Positions 45,909 to 53,986 of a DNA stretch of 64,000 nt are shown piece after piece; the stretch's first letter is position 1, and each line of letters begins with the position of its first letter. The translations under genes were made by a program, and so were the position numbers. This DNA is from an uncultured Roseateles sp. (GTDB lineage Bacteria > Pseudomonadota > Gammaproteobacteria > Burkholderiales > Burkholderiaceae): positions 51,382-115,381 of the forward strand of contig CAMPJJ010000003.1 of NCBI GenBank assembly GCA_946886855.1. Reading direction: 5' to 3'. The notes under the pieces were generated by a model, which saw nothing but the letters and a program-made list of their open reading frames with translations, did not search any database and was not told where the DNA came from.

Positions 45909-46385
45909 TCAGGCCCGCATGTAGGCCATCTGCGAGAGGTCGATCGTCAGCCCGGGCGGCGTGGCGGCGCCTGAGGCCGCGTCATCGCCGGCGGACTCCG
46001 CGACGGCCTCGTCGGGATGCAGCAGCGAGCGCACCATGTCCAGCGCCTCGGCGTTGGTGGAGGTGTGCAGCACGTCCTCGGCGGTCGCGCGCCATCCCGC
46101 GTCGCCCGTGGCGAACTGGCAGTAGGCGAGGAAGGCCTTGGCCGTCGACCATTCCGGCGCGGTGGCGTCGAGGTTGCGCAGCGTGCGCATCGCGTCGGCC
46201 CAGTGACCGCGTTTCATCGCGATCCAGGCTTCGAAGAAGTCCAGCTGCGAGACCTTGGGACGCAGCAGGCGCACGGCGCCCAGCAGGGTCTCGGCGTCGT
46301 CCAGCAGCTCGCGGTCCACCGCCAGGCTCACCAGGCCGACCAGGCCGGAGACGAAATCTTTGCGTTGCAACGAGGAATCGATCAT
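45909..46385 (-). CDS. hrpB1: HrpB1/HrpK-type TPR-like T3SS protein
   Basis: 158 residues. Repeated helical hairpins (DDAETLLGAVRLLRPKVSQL, DFFEAWIAMKRGHWADAMRT, STAKAFLAYCQFATGDAGWR) give a TPR-like fold. Position directly before the sctI gene is that of hrpB1 (Xanthomonas) and hrpK (Ralstonia); family members are periplasmic or cytoplasmic and aid assembly. It resembles in form the 144-residue protein at 48.5-49.0 kb. No PIP box was found upstream; the giant hairpin at 46445-46589 separates it from the harpin-like gene. Confidence 0.85.
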   Translation of the reverse strand: MIDSSLQRKDFVSGLVGLVSLAVDRELLDDAETLLGAVRLLRPKVSQLDFFEAWIAMKRGHWADAMRTLRNLDATAPEWSTAKAFLAYCQFATGDAGWRATAEDVLHTSTNAEALDMVRSLLHPDEAVAESAGDDAASGAATPPGLTIDLSQMAYMRA

Positions 46386-46444
46386 GTCTGCTCCATGGCT
46401 GTGCGGCGCACGGCCGGTCTCAGGAAAGCATTGGGTTCGGTGTC

Positions 46445-46589
46445 AAAAAAAACTGCTCAGTGACCCATGGTCGACGAGGCCCCGATTGGGGATGCGGCGC
46501 CAGGCGCAGACCGGAGCCATAGCGGGGCTATGGCGAGGATCTGCAACGACGCGCCGCGCCCCAAGCGGGGCCTCGGCGGCCGTGGGTCA
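46445..46589 (-). terminator. Very long imperfect palindrome (46461-46589) followed by a T8 tract
   Basis: Two arms of about 64 bases pair with roughly 80% complementarity, with the inner part GCCATAG-CGGGG-CTATGGC perfect. On the minus strand the hairpin is followed 8 bases later by eight T (46445-46452), like an intrinsic terminator. The right arm includes the stop codon of the harpin-like gene. It could end that transcript, let a fraction pass to hrpB1-sctT, or be a small non-autonomous mobile element of the ERIC/MITE type. Confidence 0.75.
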
Positions 46590-47837
46590 GCCGCGCTTCA
46601 GGGTCTTTTCCAAGTCAGCCATGCTGTACTTGTTGTCGCCCTGCTGGTCGAACTTGCCTTGGGAGGTCTGCAGCGCGACGTCCGTGCCCTTGTTGAGGGC
46701 GGAGTCCTGCACGAACTTCTGGGCGGCCTGCTGCAGATCGAACGACGGCAGGATGCCGTTGGGCATCTGCTTGCCCTGGGCGACGTCCTTCAACGTGTCC
46801 AGGTCGAAGGTCTTGCCGTCCTTGGACAGCGCCTTGAAGTTGTCCTTCAGCGTCGAGATCGTCGCGTGCTGGTCGGCGTTCAGACCTTGCTTCTGGATGG
46901 AAGCGGTCAGGTCGCCGATGCCGATCGTGTCGTCGCCGCCCTTGTTCTTCAGGGCGAGACCCATCTTGCCGAGCGCGTTGTCGCGGTCCGCCGTGTCCAG
47001 CTGACCCATCTTCTTCTCGCCGGCGTCGCTGCGCAGGAACTTCATGGCGTTCTGGAACTCGGCCGTGAAGTCTTGCGGGCGCATGCCTTCGGGGCACTTG
47101 CCCGCGGCGGCTTCGTCCATTTCCTTGCCGCTGATCTTCTTCATGCCGGAGTCGGTCATGGCCTTGAACAGCGCGCGTTCGGCGCGGTTGCCGTCCATCG
47201 GACCGGTCTCGCCCTGCGGGCTGATCGATCCGCCCAGCGGCGAGGCGCCGCCGACGCCGCCGGCCAGCGCACCCGCCGCGCCCAGGGCGCTGCTCAGTCC
47301 GCCGATGGCCTGGCTCAGGCCGCCCAGCAGCTGGTTGGCGCCGCCCAGACCGGATTGGCCGAGGCCGCCCGCGGCTTGACCGAGACCGCCCGCCGCCTGA
47401 CCCAGGCCGCCCAGCGCCTGGTTCAGGCCGTTGAGGCCCTGCGTCAGGCCGCCCAGCGCGCCCATGGCCGCGCCGAACGGATTGGCCGCACCGCCGCCCT
47501 GGCCGCCCAAGGCGTTCAGCCCTTGCGTCAGGCCGCCCAGCGCCTGGCCGATGCCGCCGAGGCTCTGGCCGATGCCGCCCAGCGCCTGGCCCAGTCCGCC
47601 CAGCGGCGAATTCGCCAGCTGGCCCATCTGGCCGATGGCCTGGCCGATGGCCTGGCCGGCGCCGCTCATCGCGGCCTGGATCGGGTTCTGCATCAGCTGT
47701 TCCAGCGGCCGCAGCAGCTGGGTCAGGCCTTGCAGACCCTGTTGAAGTCCTTGCAACGCCTGCTGGATGCCGGCCAGGGGACTCTGCGCCCCCTGCAGCA
47801 TGCTCAGCGGCGATTGTTGGAGAAGTTGGATGCTCAT
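46587..47837 (-). CDS. Harpin-like glycine/glutamine-rich secreted protein
   Basis: 416 residues. The N-terminal 200 are Gly/Leu/Gln/Ala-rich with heptad-like repeats (GLGQALGGIGQ, GLTQGLNGL, GLGQAAGG), with almost no Cys (one, in GKCPEG) and no aromatic core: all typical of harpins such as HrpN, HrpZ and PopA. The C-terminal half (about 215-416) is charged and has two EF-hand-like loops (SKDGKTFDLDTLKD, QGDNKYSMADLEK). It is the last gene before the palindrome and is probably secreted by the T3SS, where harpins help translocation or pore formation. Exact family not established. Confidence 0.8.
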   Translation of the reverse strand: MSIQLLQQSPLSMLQGAQSPLAGIQQALQGLQQGLQGLTQLLRPLEQLMQNPIQAAMSGAGQAIGQAIGQMGQLANSPLGGLGQALGGIGQSLGGIGQALGGLTQGLNALGGQGGGAANPFGAAMGALGGLTQGLNGLNQALGGLGQAAGGLGQAAGGLGQSGLGGANQLLGGLSQAIGGLSSALGAAGALAGGVGGASPLGGSISPQGETGPMDGNRAERALFKAMTDSGMKKISGKEMDEAAAGKCPEGMRPQDFTAEFQNAMKFLRSDAGEKKMGQLDTADRDNALGKMGLALKNKGGDDTIGIGDLTASIQKQGLNADQHATISTLKDNFKALSKDGKTFDLDTLKDVAQGKQMPNGILPSFDLQQAAQKFVQDSALNKGTDVALQTSQGKFDQQGDNKYSMADLEKTLKRG

Positions 47838-47892
47838 GTGATTCGCTCCGACAGAGGTTGGATGCGGTGACGCGTCGTGCGCGCAGCGCGGG

Positions 47893-48108
47893 TCACACCA
47901 GTCCCTTGACGCTGTCGCCGCCGGCCTTGAACTTCTTGCCCAGCGCTTCCGACATGGCGGCCTGCTGGCTCATGCGGCCCATCGCCAGGTTGTTGGCGAC
48001 GGTCTGCTTGCTCTGAGCCTTGAGTTCGTCCATGAACATCTGCGACGACGCGGAGGCCTCGGCCGACTGGGCCTGAGCCATCGGCGCTCCCGGGAGGGAC
48101 AGGGACAT
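47893..48108 (-). CDS. Small T3SS-cluster protein, candidate filament subunit (paralog 1)
   Basis: 71 residues, helical and Met/Ala-rich, ending MSEALGKKFKA-G-GDSVKGLV. The final 28 residues are nearly identical to those of the gene at 48178-48378, so the two are tandem duplicates with divergent N-termini. AAGGAGAA, five bases before the ATG at 48108, rules out the seven-codon longer start. In Hrp systems, the pilin (HrpY/HrpE/HrpA) is a small protein of this size with a variable N-terminus and a conserved helical C-terminus. I therefore suggest a pilin/needle role, by size, composition and place only. Confidence 0.6.
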   Translation of the reverse strand: MSLSLPGAPMAQAQSAEASASSQMFMDELKAQSKQTVANNLAMGRMSQQAAMSEALGKKFKAGGDSVKGLV

Positions 48109-48177
48109 GGGGTTCTCCTTGCGGGGCACGGAGCGGCCGCGCCGGACCCGGGACGGGCCGGCGCGGCCACCGCGGCG

Positions 48178-48378
48178 TCAGACCAGGCCTTTGACGCTGT
48201 CGCCGGAAGCCTTGAACTTCTTGCCCAGCGCTTCCGACATGGAAGCCTGCTGGCTCATGCGGCCCATCTCCAGGTTGTTGCGCATCTGTTCGGCGTTCTG
48301 CGAGCGCATTTCGCCCATCATCTGCTGCATGTCGGCGGAAGCACCTGCACCTTGTGCGCTGGCATTGTTGACACTCAT
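48178..48378 (-). CDS. Small T3SS-cluster protein, candidate filament subunit (paralog 2)
   Basis: 66 residues: a short polar N-terminus (MSVNNASAQGAGASAD), then helix with MQQMMGEMRSQNAEQM, then the block MGRMSQQASMSEALGKKFKA shared with paralog 1. Strong AGGAGAG ribosome-binding site. It is followed by paralog 1 after 69 bases, and the two may build mixed filaments or be alternative subunits. No close family recognised. The 160-base upstream gap (48379-48538) shows no PIP box. Confidence 0.6.
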   Translation of the reverse strand: MSVNNASAQGAGASADMQQMMGEMRSQNAEQMRNNLEMGRMSQQASMSEALGKKFKASGDSVKGLV

Positions 48379-48538
48379 GGCTCTCTCCTGATGGTCGGAA
48401 GATCACTTCCGGAATGAAGGTGCGCGAGGCACCGGATGACCGTGGGACGAGTCCGTCGTCCCATCGGATCGGGGGGATCGGCAGGCCCGCGTCAGGCGGG
48501 CCGGCCGACGTCAATCGGCGATCAAGGGTCGGCTATCG

Positions 48539-48973
48539 TCACTGCAGGGTCGCGGCGTACTCGAGCACGCCGTTCGCGGCCTGGCGCACGTTCTGGTCGG
48601 CGCTGGTGGCCAGCACCTCGTCCAGCACGCCCTTCCAGCGGGCGTCGCGCGCCAGCAGGAAGGCCGTGGCCAGCGCGACCTTCGCGCCCTCGTCCTGCGG
48701 ATGGTCCTCGACGTGCTGCACCAGCGTGGCCGACGCGTACTCGGCGTCGCCGCCGATGCTGTGCGCGATGGCGCGGCAGATGCGGAACGGCGACGGGTCG
48801 GCCATCGTCAGCTCCACCGCGGCGCTGACCGTGGCGGCGTCGTCGCGGGCGCGGTACACGGCGCCCAGCAGCCCCACCGCCATGAGGTTGCGGTAGACCA
48901 GCGGGTAGCTGGCGGACGCGCCGGCAGCGCCGGCGGCGTCCAGGGTCGAGGCATCAATGGGCAACGCGGACAT
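48539..48973 (-). CDS. TPR-like T3SS protein, possible needle co-chaperone (SctG/YscG-like)
   Basis: 144 residues of Ala-rich helical hairpins (YRNLMAVGLLGAVYRARDDA, FRICRAIAHSIGGDAEYASA, AKVALATAFLLARDARWKGV) with TPR-like spacing. It is next to an 87-residue helical protein and upstream of the two small candidate filament subunits. In several systems, a YscG-type TPR protein and a YscE-type small protein hold the needle subunit in monomer form. The arrangement fits that, though HrpB1-like function is an alternative. The ATG at 48973 has AAGGAGCG upstream. Confidence 0.6.
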   Translation of the reverse strand: MSALPIDASTLDAAGAAGASASYPLVYRNLMAVGLLGAVYRARDDAATVSAAVELTMADPSPFRICRAIAHSIGGDAEYASATLVQHVEDHPQDEGAKVALATAFLLARDARWKGVLDEVLATSADQNVRQAANGVLEYAATLQ

Positions 48974-48991
48974 GGGGCGCTCCTTGTGCAC

Positions 48992-49255
48992 TCAGGCGGG
49001 CAGCGAGGCGGTGTGGATCGTCTCCCACACGTGCCGCACGATGCGCTGCGAGGCGCGGAAGCCTTCGATGAGCTGCGAGCTCAGCTGGCGCTCGGCATCG
49101 GCCAGCGGCGTCTGCAGGTGGGCCTCGGTGCTCTGCGCGACCTGGTCGAAGTAGCTCAGCATCGCGCGGGTGCGCTCACCGCTGAGGTCGTCGGTCAGGG
49201 TCTTCTCGATGTGCGCGAGATCCGCGAACACGGTCTGTTCCAGGGGGTTGTCCAT
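48992..49255 (-). CDS. Small helical T3SS protein, possible YscE/EscE-type co-chaperone
   Basis: 87 residues, two predicted long helices (LEQTVFADLAHIEKTLTDDL, ADAERQLSSQLIEGFRASQR). Size, hairpin-like form and place beside a TPR-like gene recall YscE/SsaE/EscE proteins. The start overlaps the sctD stop by one base (TGATG), so it is translationally coupled to sctD. GGAGAA lies upstream. The name stays tentative. Confidence 0.6.
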   Translation of the reverse strand: MDNPLEQTVFADLAHIEKTLTDDLSGERTRAMLSYFDQVAQSTEAHLQTPLADAERQLSSQLIEGFRASQRIVRHVWETIHTASLPA

Positions 49256-50310
49256 CACGGTTCTCCGGTGGGGGATGAGGAAGACGGATCCCCGGCGGCG
49301 GCGGTGCCGTCGTCCACGGGAGTCCGGAGCGAAAGGTGCTTCGTGCCGTCGGCCGTCTGCACGTACTGCAGGCCGTCGTCGCCGGCCAGCATCGAACCGA
49401 CGCGCACGCGCGCCGTGGGCAGCGTCTGCTCGACGGCGACGTCGATGCGACGCACCAGCGGGCCGATGTCGCCGGCGATGCGGCGGACCTCGTCCTGCAG
49501 GTCCGCGGGATCGGCCGCCTGGCCTTCGACGGCGAAGACGCCCTGCCCGCGGTGGACGACGCGCACGCCGGGCCGGTTCAGCGCGTCGCCGATCTGGCGC
49601 ACGATGTCGCTGGCGGAGGCATACCGGTGCAGCAGCTGACCCTCGCCGAAGGGCTGCAGCGCGGCGCGGGCGCGGGCCATCTCGGCGCTGCCGGGCAGCA
49701 GGCCCTCGACGACCAGCCGGCGATCGACGCGCCGCACCGTCAGTCCTTCGACGCCGGCCTGGCGGAGCGCCTGCGTCACCTGTTCCATCGGGCTGGCCGG
49801 CGGCGTGGTGGAGGCGGCGGTCTGCGTGCTGAGCACCGACGCCAGTCCCGCGATCAGCGCCGCGGCGGCCACCAGCGCGCTCAGCTTCAGGCCGATCGCC
49901 GCCTTCGCGCGCGGCGCCACCTGCGCGCCGGCGGATGCCGCGGCGGCGGCGGTCGCCTTGATCTTCGCGACGGGGCGCATCAGCGCGTCCATCAGCGCCA
50001 TGTCGCTGGGCCAGGCGGCGGCATCGGGGCCGGCGCACAGCACGATGTCGCCGAAGCGCCGCGGCAGGAAGTCCTCCAGCAGGCCCAGCGCTCCCGCCGT
50101 CGTCCTGGCGGGTGTTCCGTCGTCGGCGATGAGGTGGAGCGCGGGAGACACGTCGGAGCCTTCTTCCTCGAACGTCAGGAGCAGCGGGGCGTGGGCCCAG
50201 TCGCTGATCTGGAGATCGGCGTCCTCATCGCTGGCGATGCGGTACTGCCGACGGGTCAACCGTAGCTGGACGCCGGCATGCAAGCCCGTGAGGATGCGAA
50301 GCTGCTTCAT
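49255..50310 (-). CDS. sctD: T3SS inner-membrane ring protein SctD
   Basis: 351 residues: an N-terminal cytoplasmic FHA-like domain (about 1-100; MKQLRILTGLHAGVQLRLTR), one membrane helix (about 142-160; LKLSALVAAAALIAGLASVL), and a periplasmic part with BON-like ring-building repeats (LTVRRVDRRLVVEGLLPGSA, VRVVHRGQGVFAVEGQA). It joins SctJ in the inner ring and links to the SctC secretin. It follows sctC after 59 bases. A poorly conserved family, so the call relies on architecture and place. Confidence 0.85.
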   Translation of the reverse strand: MKQLRILTGLHAGVQLRLTRRQYRIASDEDADLQISDWAHAPLLLTFEEEGSDVSPALHLIADDGTPARTTAGALGLLEDFLPRRFGDIVLCAGPDAAAWPSDMALMDALMRPVAKIKATAAAAASAGAQVAPRAKAAIGLKLSALVAAAALIAGLASVLSTQTAASTTPPASPMEQVTQALRQAGVEGLTVRRVDRRLVVEGLLPGSAEMARARAALQPFGEGQLLHRYASASDIVRQIGDALNRPGVRVVHRGQGVFAVEGQAADPADLQDEVRRIAGDIGPLVRRIDVAVEQTLPTARVRVGSMLAGDDGLQYVQTADGTKHLSLRTPVDDGTAAAGDPSSSSPTGEP

Positions 50311-50369
50311 GGTTTGCGAATCCCGAACTTCTCTGTCGCTGCGTGGTGGCCTGGGGACGACGTCGCGGC

Positions 50370-52508
50370 TCAGCCGCCGCCGCCCTGCAGGAAGGATTCA
50401 GGCGTCGAGGACGGCGCGCGCGGCTCGGTGGCCGGCGGGATCGCCGGCGGGATGGACGGCATTGGGGCTGTCTGCGGCGCGGGCTGCGGCAGGCCCGATG
50501 GCGACGGGGCTTGCGGCGCACGCCCGTCCGCCGTCAAGCCCATCGCGCCCGCGGTCGCGGCGCCGTAGGGGCCGGCCGGGAAGGTCGGCTCGCGGATGAT
50601 GCGCGGCGAGATCAGGAACAGCCGCTCGGTCTGGCCGGCGCTCTGGTTGGTGTGACGGAACAGGCCGCCGAGCAGCGGCACGCGGCCGAGCACCGGCACC
50701 TCGTCGCGCTGCGTGGACTGGCTGGTCGTGGTGATGCCGCCGATGAGCAGGCTCTCGCCCTCGCCCACGTGGGCCTCGGTCATGATCTCGGTGCGCTTGA
50801 CGATGGGCACGCTGTCGACGCGCTGGTCCTCGAAGCTGCCGTCCTCGATGTAGAGCGAGAGCTTGATGCGGCGCGACACGCCGCCGTTGTCGGGCACCGA
50901 GGTGATCTGCGGCGTGACCTGCAGCAGCGTGCCGGCCTCGACCTGGAAGAGGTTGGCCTCGAGGTTGCCGGCGACCTTGACGGTGACGACGCGCTTCTCG
51001 CGCATGACGGCGGGCCGGTTGGCCACGCCCAGCACCTTGGGCTTGGCGATGACGCGGGCCTTGCCGCGCGCGCTGAGCGCGTCGATGCGCGCCATCAGCT
51101 CGCGGCCGGCGTTGGACCACAGCGTGCTCAGCGTGAAGGTGCCGGCGCTGTTGCTGCCCGGCGGCTGCGTGACGCCGAAACTGCCCTTGCTGCCGCGCAC
51201 GCTCCAGTCGATGCCCAGGGAATCGATGCTGTCGCTGCTGACGTCGATGATGGTGGCTTCGAGCTCCACCAGCACCGGCTGCACGTCCAGGCGGCGGATC
51301 AGCTCGACGTACTCGTCCATGCGCTGCGGACGGCCGTGGATGATGACGGTGTTGGTGCCCTCGTCGGCCTGGAAGATCGGCGGCGCGTCGTCGTCCACCG
51401 GGCTCTGCAGGCCGCGGGCGCTGCCTTGCGAGGCCGCGCCGGCGCCCGACTTGGCGGACTGCCCCGCGGTGACCTGGTTGGGCTTGCGCGCCATGATGTC
51501 GGCCAGCCGCGTGTCGCGGCCCATGACGCCCTGCAGCGCCGTCAGCTTGCCGGGATGGACCTCGGCCATCGACGGCGTGTCCTCCTCGCCTTGCGCGCCG
51601 CTGAGGCTGCCGCTGTAGAGCGAGCTGAGCACGGAGGCGACGCCGCGGATGCGCGTCTGGCCGAACGTGCGGTCGCCGGCGGAGGCGAAGCGCAGCGGCA
51701 CCACGCGCACCGCCTTGCGGTTGCGCTCCATCGCGCCGACGTCGAGCGACTCGATCGCCGCGGCGATCAGCTCGACGTGGCGCGGCGGGCCGTAGACCAG
51801 CAGCGTGCTTTCGGCCGTGTTGAACCGCAGCGGGAAACGGGCGTCGCCGAGCTGCAGCGAATCCAGCAGGTCCGTGACCTGCTCGCGGCGGAAGCCCTTG
51901 AGCCGGAAGAGCCGGCTCTGCACGGCGCCCGCCGGGTAGAAGTACAGCGCGGTGCCGTCGTGGTACCAGATGACGCCGTAGGCCCGGTTCATCGAGTCGA
52001 GGAACTTGTCGGGCGTGGTGTCGAAGGTGGCCTGCACCGTGCCCTCGATGCCCTCGGCGAGCACGGCGGGCAGGCCCTGGCTCGCGGCGAAGTCGAGCAG
52101 CACCTCGTTCACCCGCTTGCCTTCGGCCTTGTAGACGAAGCGCGGACTGCGCCATTGGCGCGAGACGTTCTTCGTCGCGAGGCGATCCGAGCGGACGGAC
52201 TTCGCGGACGAGGCGGCGGCCGGTGCCGTCGAGGGCGCGGGCGGCGAACTCGTCTGGGCCTGGGTCAAGGTCTTGGCGGGTGGCGCCGCCAGCGGGACCG
52301 CCAGCGGCACCGCAATCGGACTCGCACCGGACCCTGCGGCCGGACCGGCGCCCGATGTCGACGTCGTCGAGGTCGTCGGGGTCGTCGATGATGGCGACTC
52401 GCCGACACGCGCCGACCAGCTGAGCGGCGCCGCCGCGCAGAGCATCAGCGCAACCGGCAGACGACCGACGCGCAACGCGCGGCCAGGAGAACGAGGACGT
52501 CGGGTCAT
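50370..52508 (-). CDS. sctC: T3SS outer-membrane secretin SctC (HrcC)
   Basis: 712 residues: signal peptide (about 1-30), a long Ser/Thr/Pro/Ala-rich linker (about 35-105), N0 and N1 ring domains (VYKAEGKRVNEVLLDFAAS, LDSMNRAYGVIWYHDGTALY), N3, and the secretin core with VPVLGRVPLLGGLFRH. The linker contains repeat-like TTPTTSTTST and is longer than in most HrcC proteins. Two starts are possible: GTG at 52517 and ATG at 52508; I use the ATG. It is the second gene after the PIP box at 52797-52821. Confidence 0.94.
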   Translation of the reverse strand: MTRRPRSPGRALRVGRLPVALMLCAAAPLSWSARVGESPSSTTPTTSTTSTSGAGPAAGSGASPIAVPLAVPLAAPPAKTLTQAQTSSPPAPSTAPAAASSAKSVRSDRLATKNVSRQWRSPRFVYKAEGKRVNEVLLDFAASQGLPAVLAEGIEGTVQATFDTTPDKFLDSMNRAYGVIWYHDGTALYFYPAGAVQSRLFRLKGFRREQVTDLLDSLQLGDARFPLRFNTAESTLLVYGPPRHVELIAAAIESLDVGAMERNRKAVRVVPLRFASAGDRTFGQTRIRGVASVLSSLYSGSLSGAQGEEDTPSMAEVHPGKLTALQGVMGRDTRLADIMARKPNQVTAGQSAKSGAGAASQGSARGLQSPVDDDAPPIFQADEGTNTVIIHGRPQRMDEYVELIRRLDVQPVLVELEATIIDVSSDSIDSLGIDWSVRGSKGSFGVTQPPGSNSAGTFTLSTLWSNAGRELMARIDALSARGKARVIAKPKVLGVANRPAVMREKRVVTVKVAGNLEANLFQVEAGTLLQVTPQITSVPDNGGVSRRIKLSLYIEDGSFEDQRVDSVPIVKRTEIMTEAHVGEGESLLIGGITTTSQSTQRDEVPVLGRVPLLGGLFRHTNQSAGQTERLFLISPRIIREPTFPAGPYGAATAGAMGLTADGRAPQAPSPSGLPQPAPQTAPMPSIPPAIPPATEPRAPSSTPESFLQGGGG

Positions 52509-52538
52509 GAGGGTCACGGTGCGGGAGGCGGCTTCGGC

Positions 52539-52730
52539 TTACTCGTCGTCCTGCATGGACGCCTTGATCTGGTCCGACACCTTGGTCATGGACTTGCTCA
52601 TCGCCTGCTGACCCTGCTGCATGCTCATCATCATTCGCTGCGCCATCATCGATTCCATCTGCTGCAGGTCGGTAGGACCCGCGGGAGCAGCCGGGGTGGA
52701 CGGGGCAGTGGCGGCGATCGGCGTGGTCAT
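52539..52730 (-). CDS. Small Met/Gln-rich protein heading T3SS operon 2
   Basis: 63 residues: a Pro/Ala/Thr-rich N-terminal third, then MESMMAQRMMMSMQQGQQAM and a short polar end. It is the first gene after a perfect PIP box (67 bases away), with GGAG seven bases before the ATG at 52730, so it is probably real in spite of its size. Size and composition fit a T3SS pilin, a small secreted protein or a chaperone; I cannot decide. The frame extends to 52859 but the longer start would cross the PIP box. Confidence 0.65.
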   Translation of the reverse strand: MTTPIAATAPSTPAAPAGPTDLQQMESMMAQRMMMSMQQGQQAMSKSMTKVSDQIKASMQDDE

Positions 52731-52796
52731 GGCGGGGCTCCGTGGATGAGATGGAGCGGAACATAGGGACCGGACGACCGGCATCAACGAAACCAT

Positions 52797-52821
52797 GCGA
52801 AGCGGCTGCGGCGGATGCGAA
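52797..52821 (-). promoter_or_regulatory. Perfect PIP box for T3SS operon 2
   Basis: On the minus strand TTCGC-N15-TTCGC without mismatch, 67 bases before the ATG at 52730. TATGTT, a good -10, begins 31 bases after the box. The 336-base gap 52731-53066 also holds the plus-strand box for the transglycosylase gene, so the two promoters are back to back. Confidence 0.9.
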
Positions 52822-52972
52822 GGGGCTTCGGCGAACGCCGCCTGCGGAGACTCGGGCATTGGCCGCCAGGGCGCAGGGCCTTGGCGTCAAGCGCCAAAAC
52901 CCTGCGCCCTGCCGTCCCCCACCAGCTGATCACTTGATCGGTCTTGCCATCGAGGACCACGTCAGGCCGCGG

Positions 52973-52997
52973 TTCGGTCCGCCGTGTCGCGCTTCGC
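52973..52997 (+). promoter_or_regulatory. PIP box (one degenerate half) for the lytic transglycosylase gene
   Basis: TTCGG-N15-TTCGC, within the TTCGB-N15-TTCGB consensus, ending 70 bases before the ATG at 53067. CAGCAT, a YANNNT -10, begins 31 bases after it. Confidence 0.75.
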
Positions 52998-53066
52998 GTC
53001 GCGAGGCGCCCCCCTTCGACGCACGACCCAGCATCGCGCCCTTCGCAGTCATCGATGGAGCGCTCC

Positions 53067-53891
53067 ATGAACGACCGTTCGTTCGTTTCCTTCCGCCGCA
53101 CGCTCGCCGCCACGACGCTCGTCGTCCACGCCGCCGGCGCGACGGGCGCGATGGCGCAGTCGATCGGCGCCACCAGCGTGGCCAGCGCCGCCAGCTTCAG
53201 CGCCGCGAACGAGCGCCCGGCCGACCAGGTGACCCGCTTCCGCTGCACCTTGATCGACGGCAGCACGCGGCTGCTGATCGAGGATCCGCGCGAACGCCAT
53301 CCCGGCCTCGCCGACGATTGCACGCTGGTGCGGGTCGCCGTCGCGCCGCTGCGCCCCGGCAGTCCGGACGACAGCCCGCCGTGGGTGGGTTTCGCCGCCC
53401 GTCTGATCCAGGGGCCGGCCAGCCTGGGCGGCGCCGCGCCCGACCTCAGCGCCTTCCTGCGCGACGCGGCGCGGCCCATGCCCGCGGAGATGGCCTCGAT
53501 GGTCCGCGCCGCCAGCAGTCGCCACCGGCTCGATCCGGCCCTGGTCTCGGCGCTGATCTTCGTGGAGTCGCGCTACCGCGCCGACGCCCGCTCGCCCAAG
53601 GGCGCGATGGGTTTGATGCAGCTGATGCCCGCGACCGCCGCGCGGTACGGCGTGTATTCGCGCGCGGACCTGCTGGACCCGCGCGTGAACGTGGACATCG
53701 GCGTGCGTCATCTGCGCGCGCTGCACGACCGCTACGACGGCCGCATGGACCTGATCCTGGCCGCGTACAACGCCGGCGAAGGCGCGGTGGAGCGCTTCGG
53801 CCAGCGCGTGCCGCCCTTTCCGGAAACCGAGGATTACGTGCGTCGGATCACGACCTTGGTTGGCATGCCTGAAACCGCTTTCACCCCCTGA
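53067..53891 (+). CDS. Exported lytic transglycosylase of the T3SS region (Hpa2/HpaH-like)
   Basis: 274 residues. A signal peptide (about 1-30, AMAQ) and a middle part of unknown fold precede an SLT-type lytic transglycosylase domain (about 135-260): ALIFVESRYRADARSPKGAM holds the catalytic Glu (ES motif), then GLMQLMPATAARYG and AYNAGEGAVERFG. Such enzymes locally open peptidoglycan for T3SS assembly. GGAG six bases before the ATG at 53067 decides the start; an ATG at 53055 is less likely. A PIP box lies upstream, so it belongs to the same regulon as the secretion operons. Confidence 0.88.
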   Translation: MNDRSFVSFRRTLAATTLVVHAAGATGAMAQSIGATSVASAASFSAANERPADQVTRFRCTLIDGSTRLLIEDPRERHPGLADDCTLVRVAVAPLRPGSPDDSPPWVGFAARLIQGPASLGGAAPDLSAFLRDAARPMPAEMASMVRAASSRHRLDPALVSALIFVESRYRADARSPKGAMGLMQLMPATAARYGVYSRADLLDPRVNVDIGVRHLRALHDRYDGRMDLILAAYNAGEGAVERFGQRVPPFPETEDYVRRITTLVGMPETAFTP

Positions 53892-53986
53892 ACGAGGGGG
53901 CATAAATGAAAATGAATGTTCCGTAAAGGACATGAAACGCTGGCGTTGGCGACAGTCTGCACGTCCCCCCGGTTTTCAAGGTCCAC

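Noticed and set aside
46386..46600. Expected PIP box before hrpB1-sctI-sctJ
   Set aside because: Both strands were read for TTCG pairs 20 bases apart; none is present. The genes are probably read from the promoter before 52730 through the palindrome.
52944..53066. Longer N-terminus for the lytic transglycosylase (from 52944 or 53055)
   Set aside because: The long form would run through the PIP box and spoil the signal peptide. The ATG at 53067 has the better ribosome-binding site.
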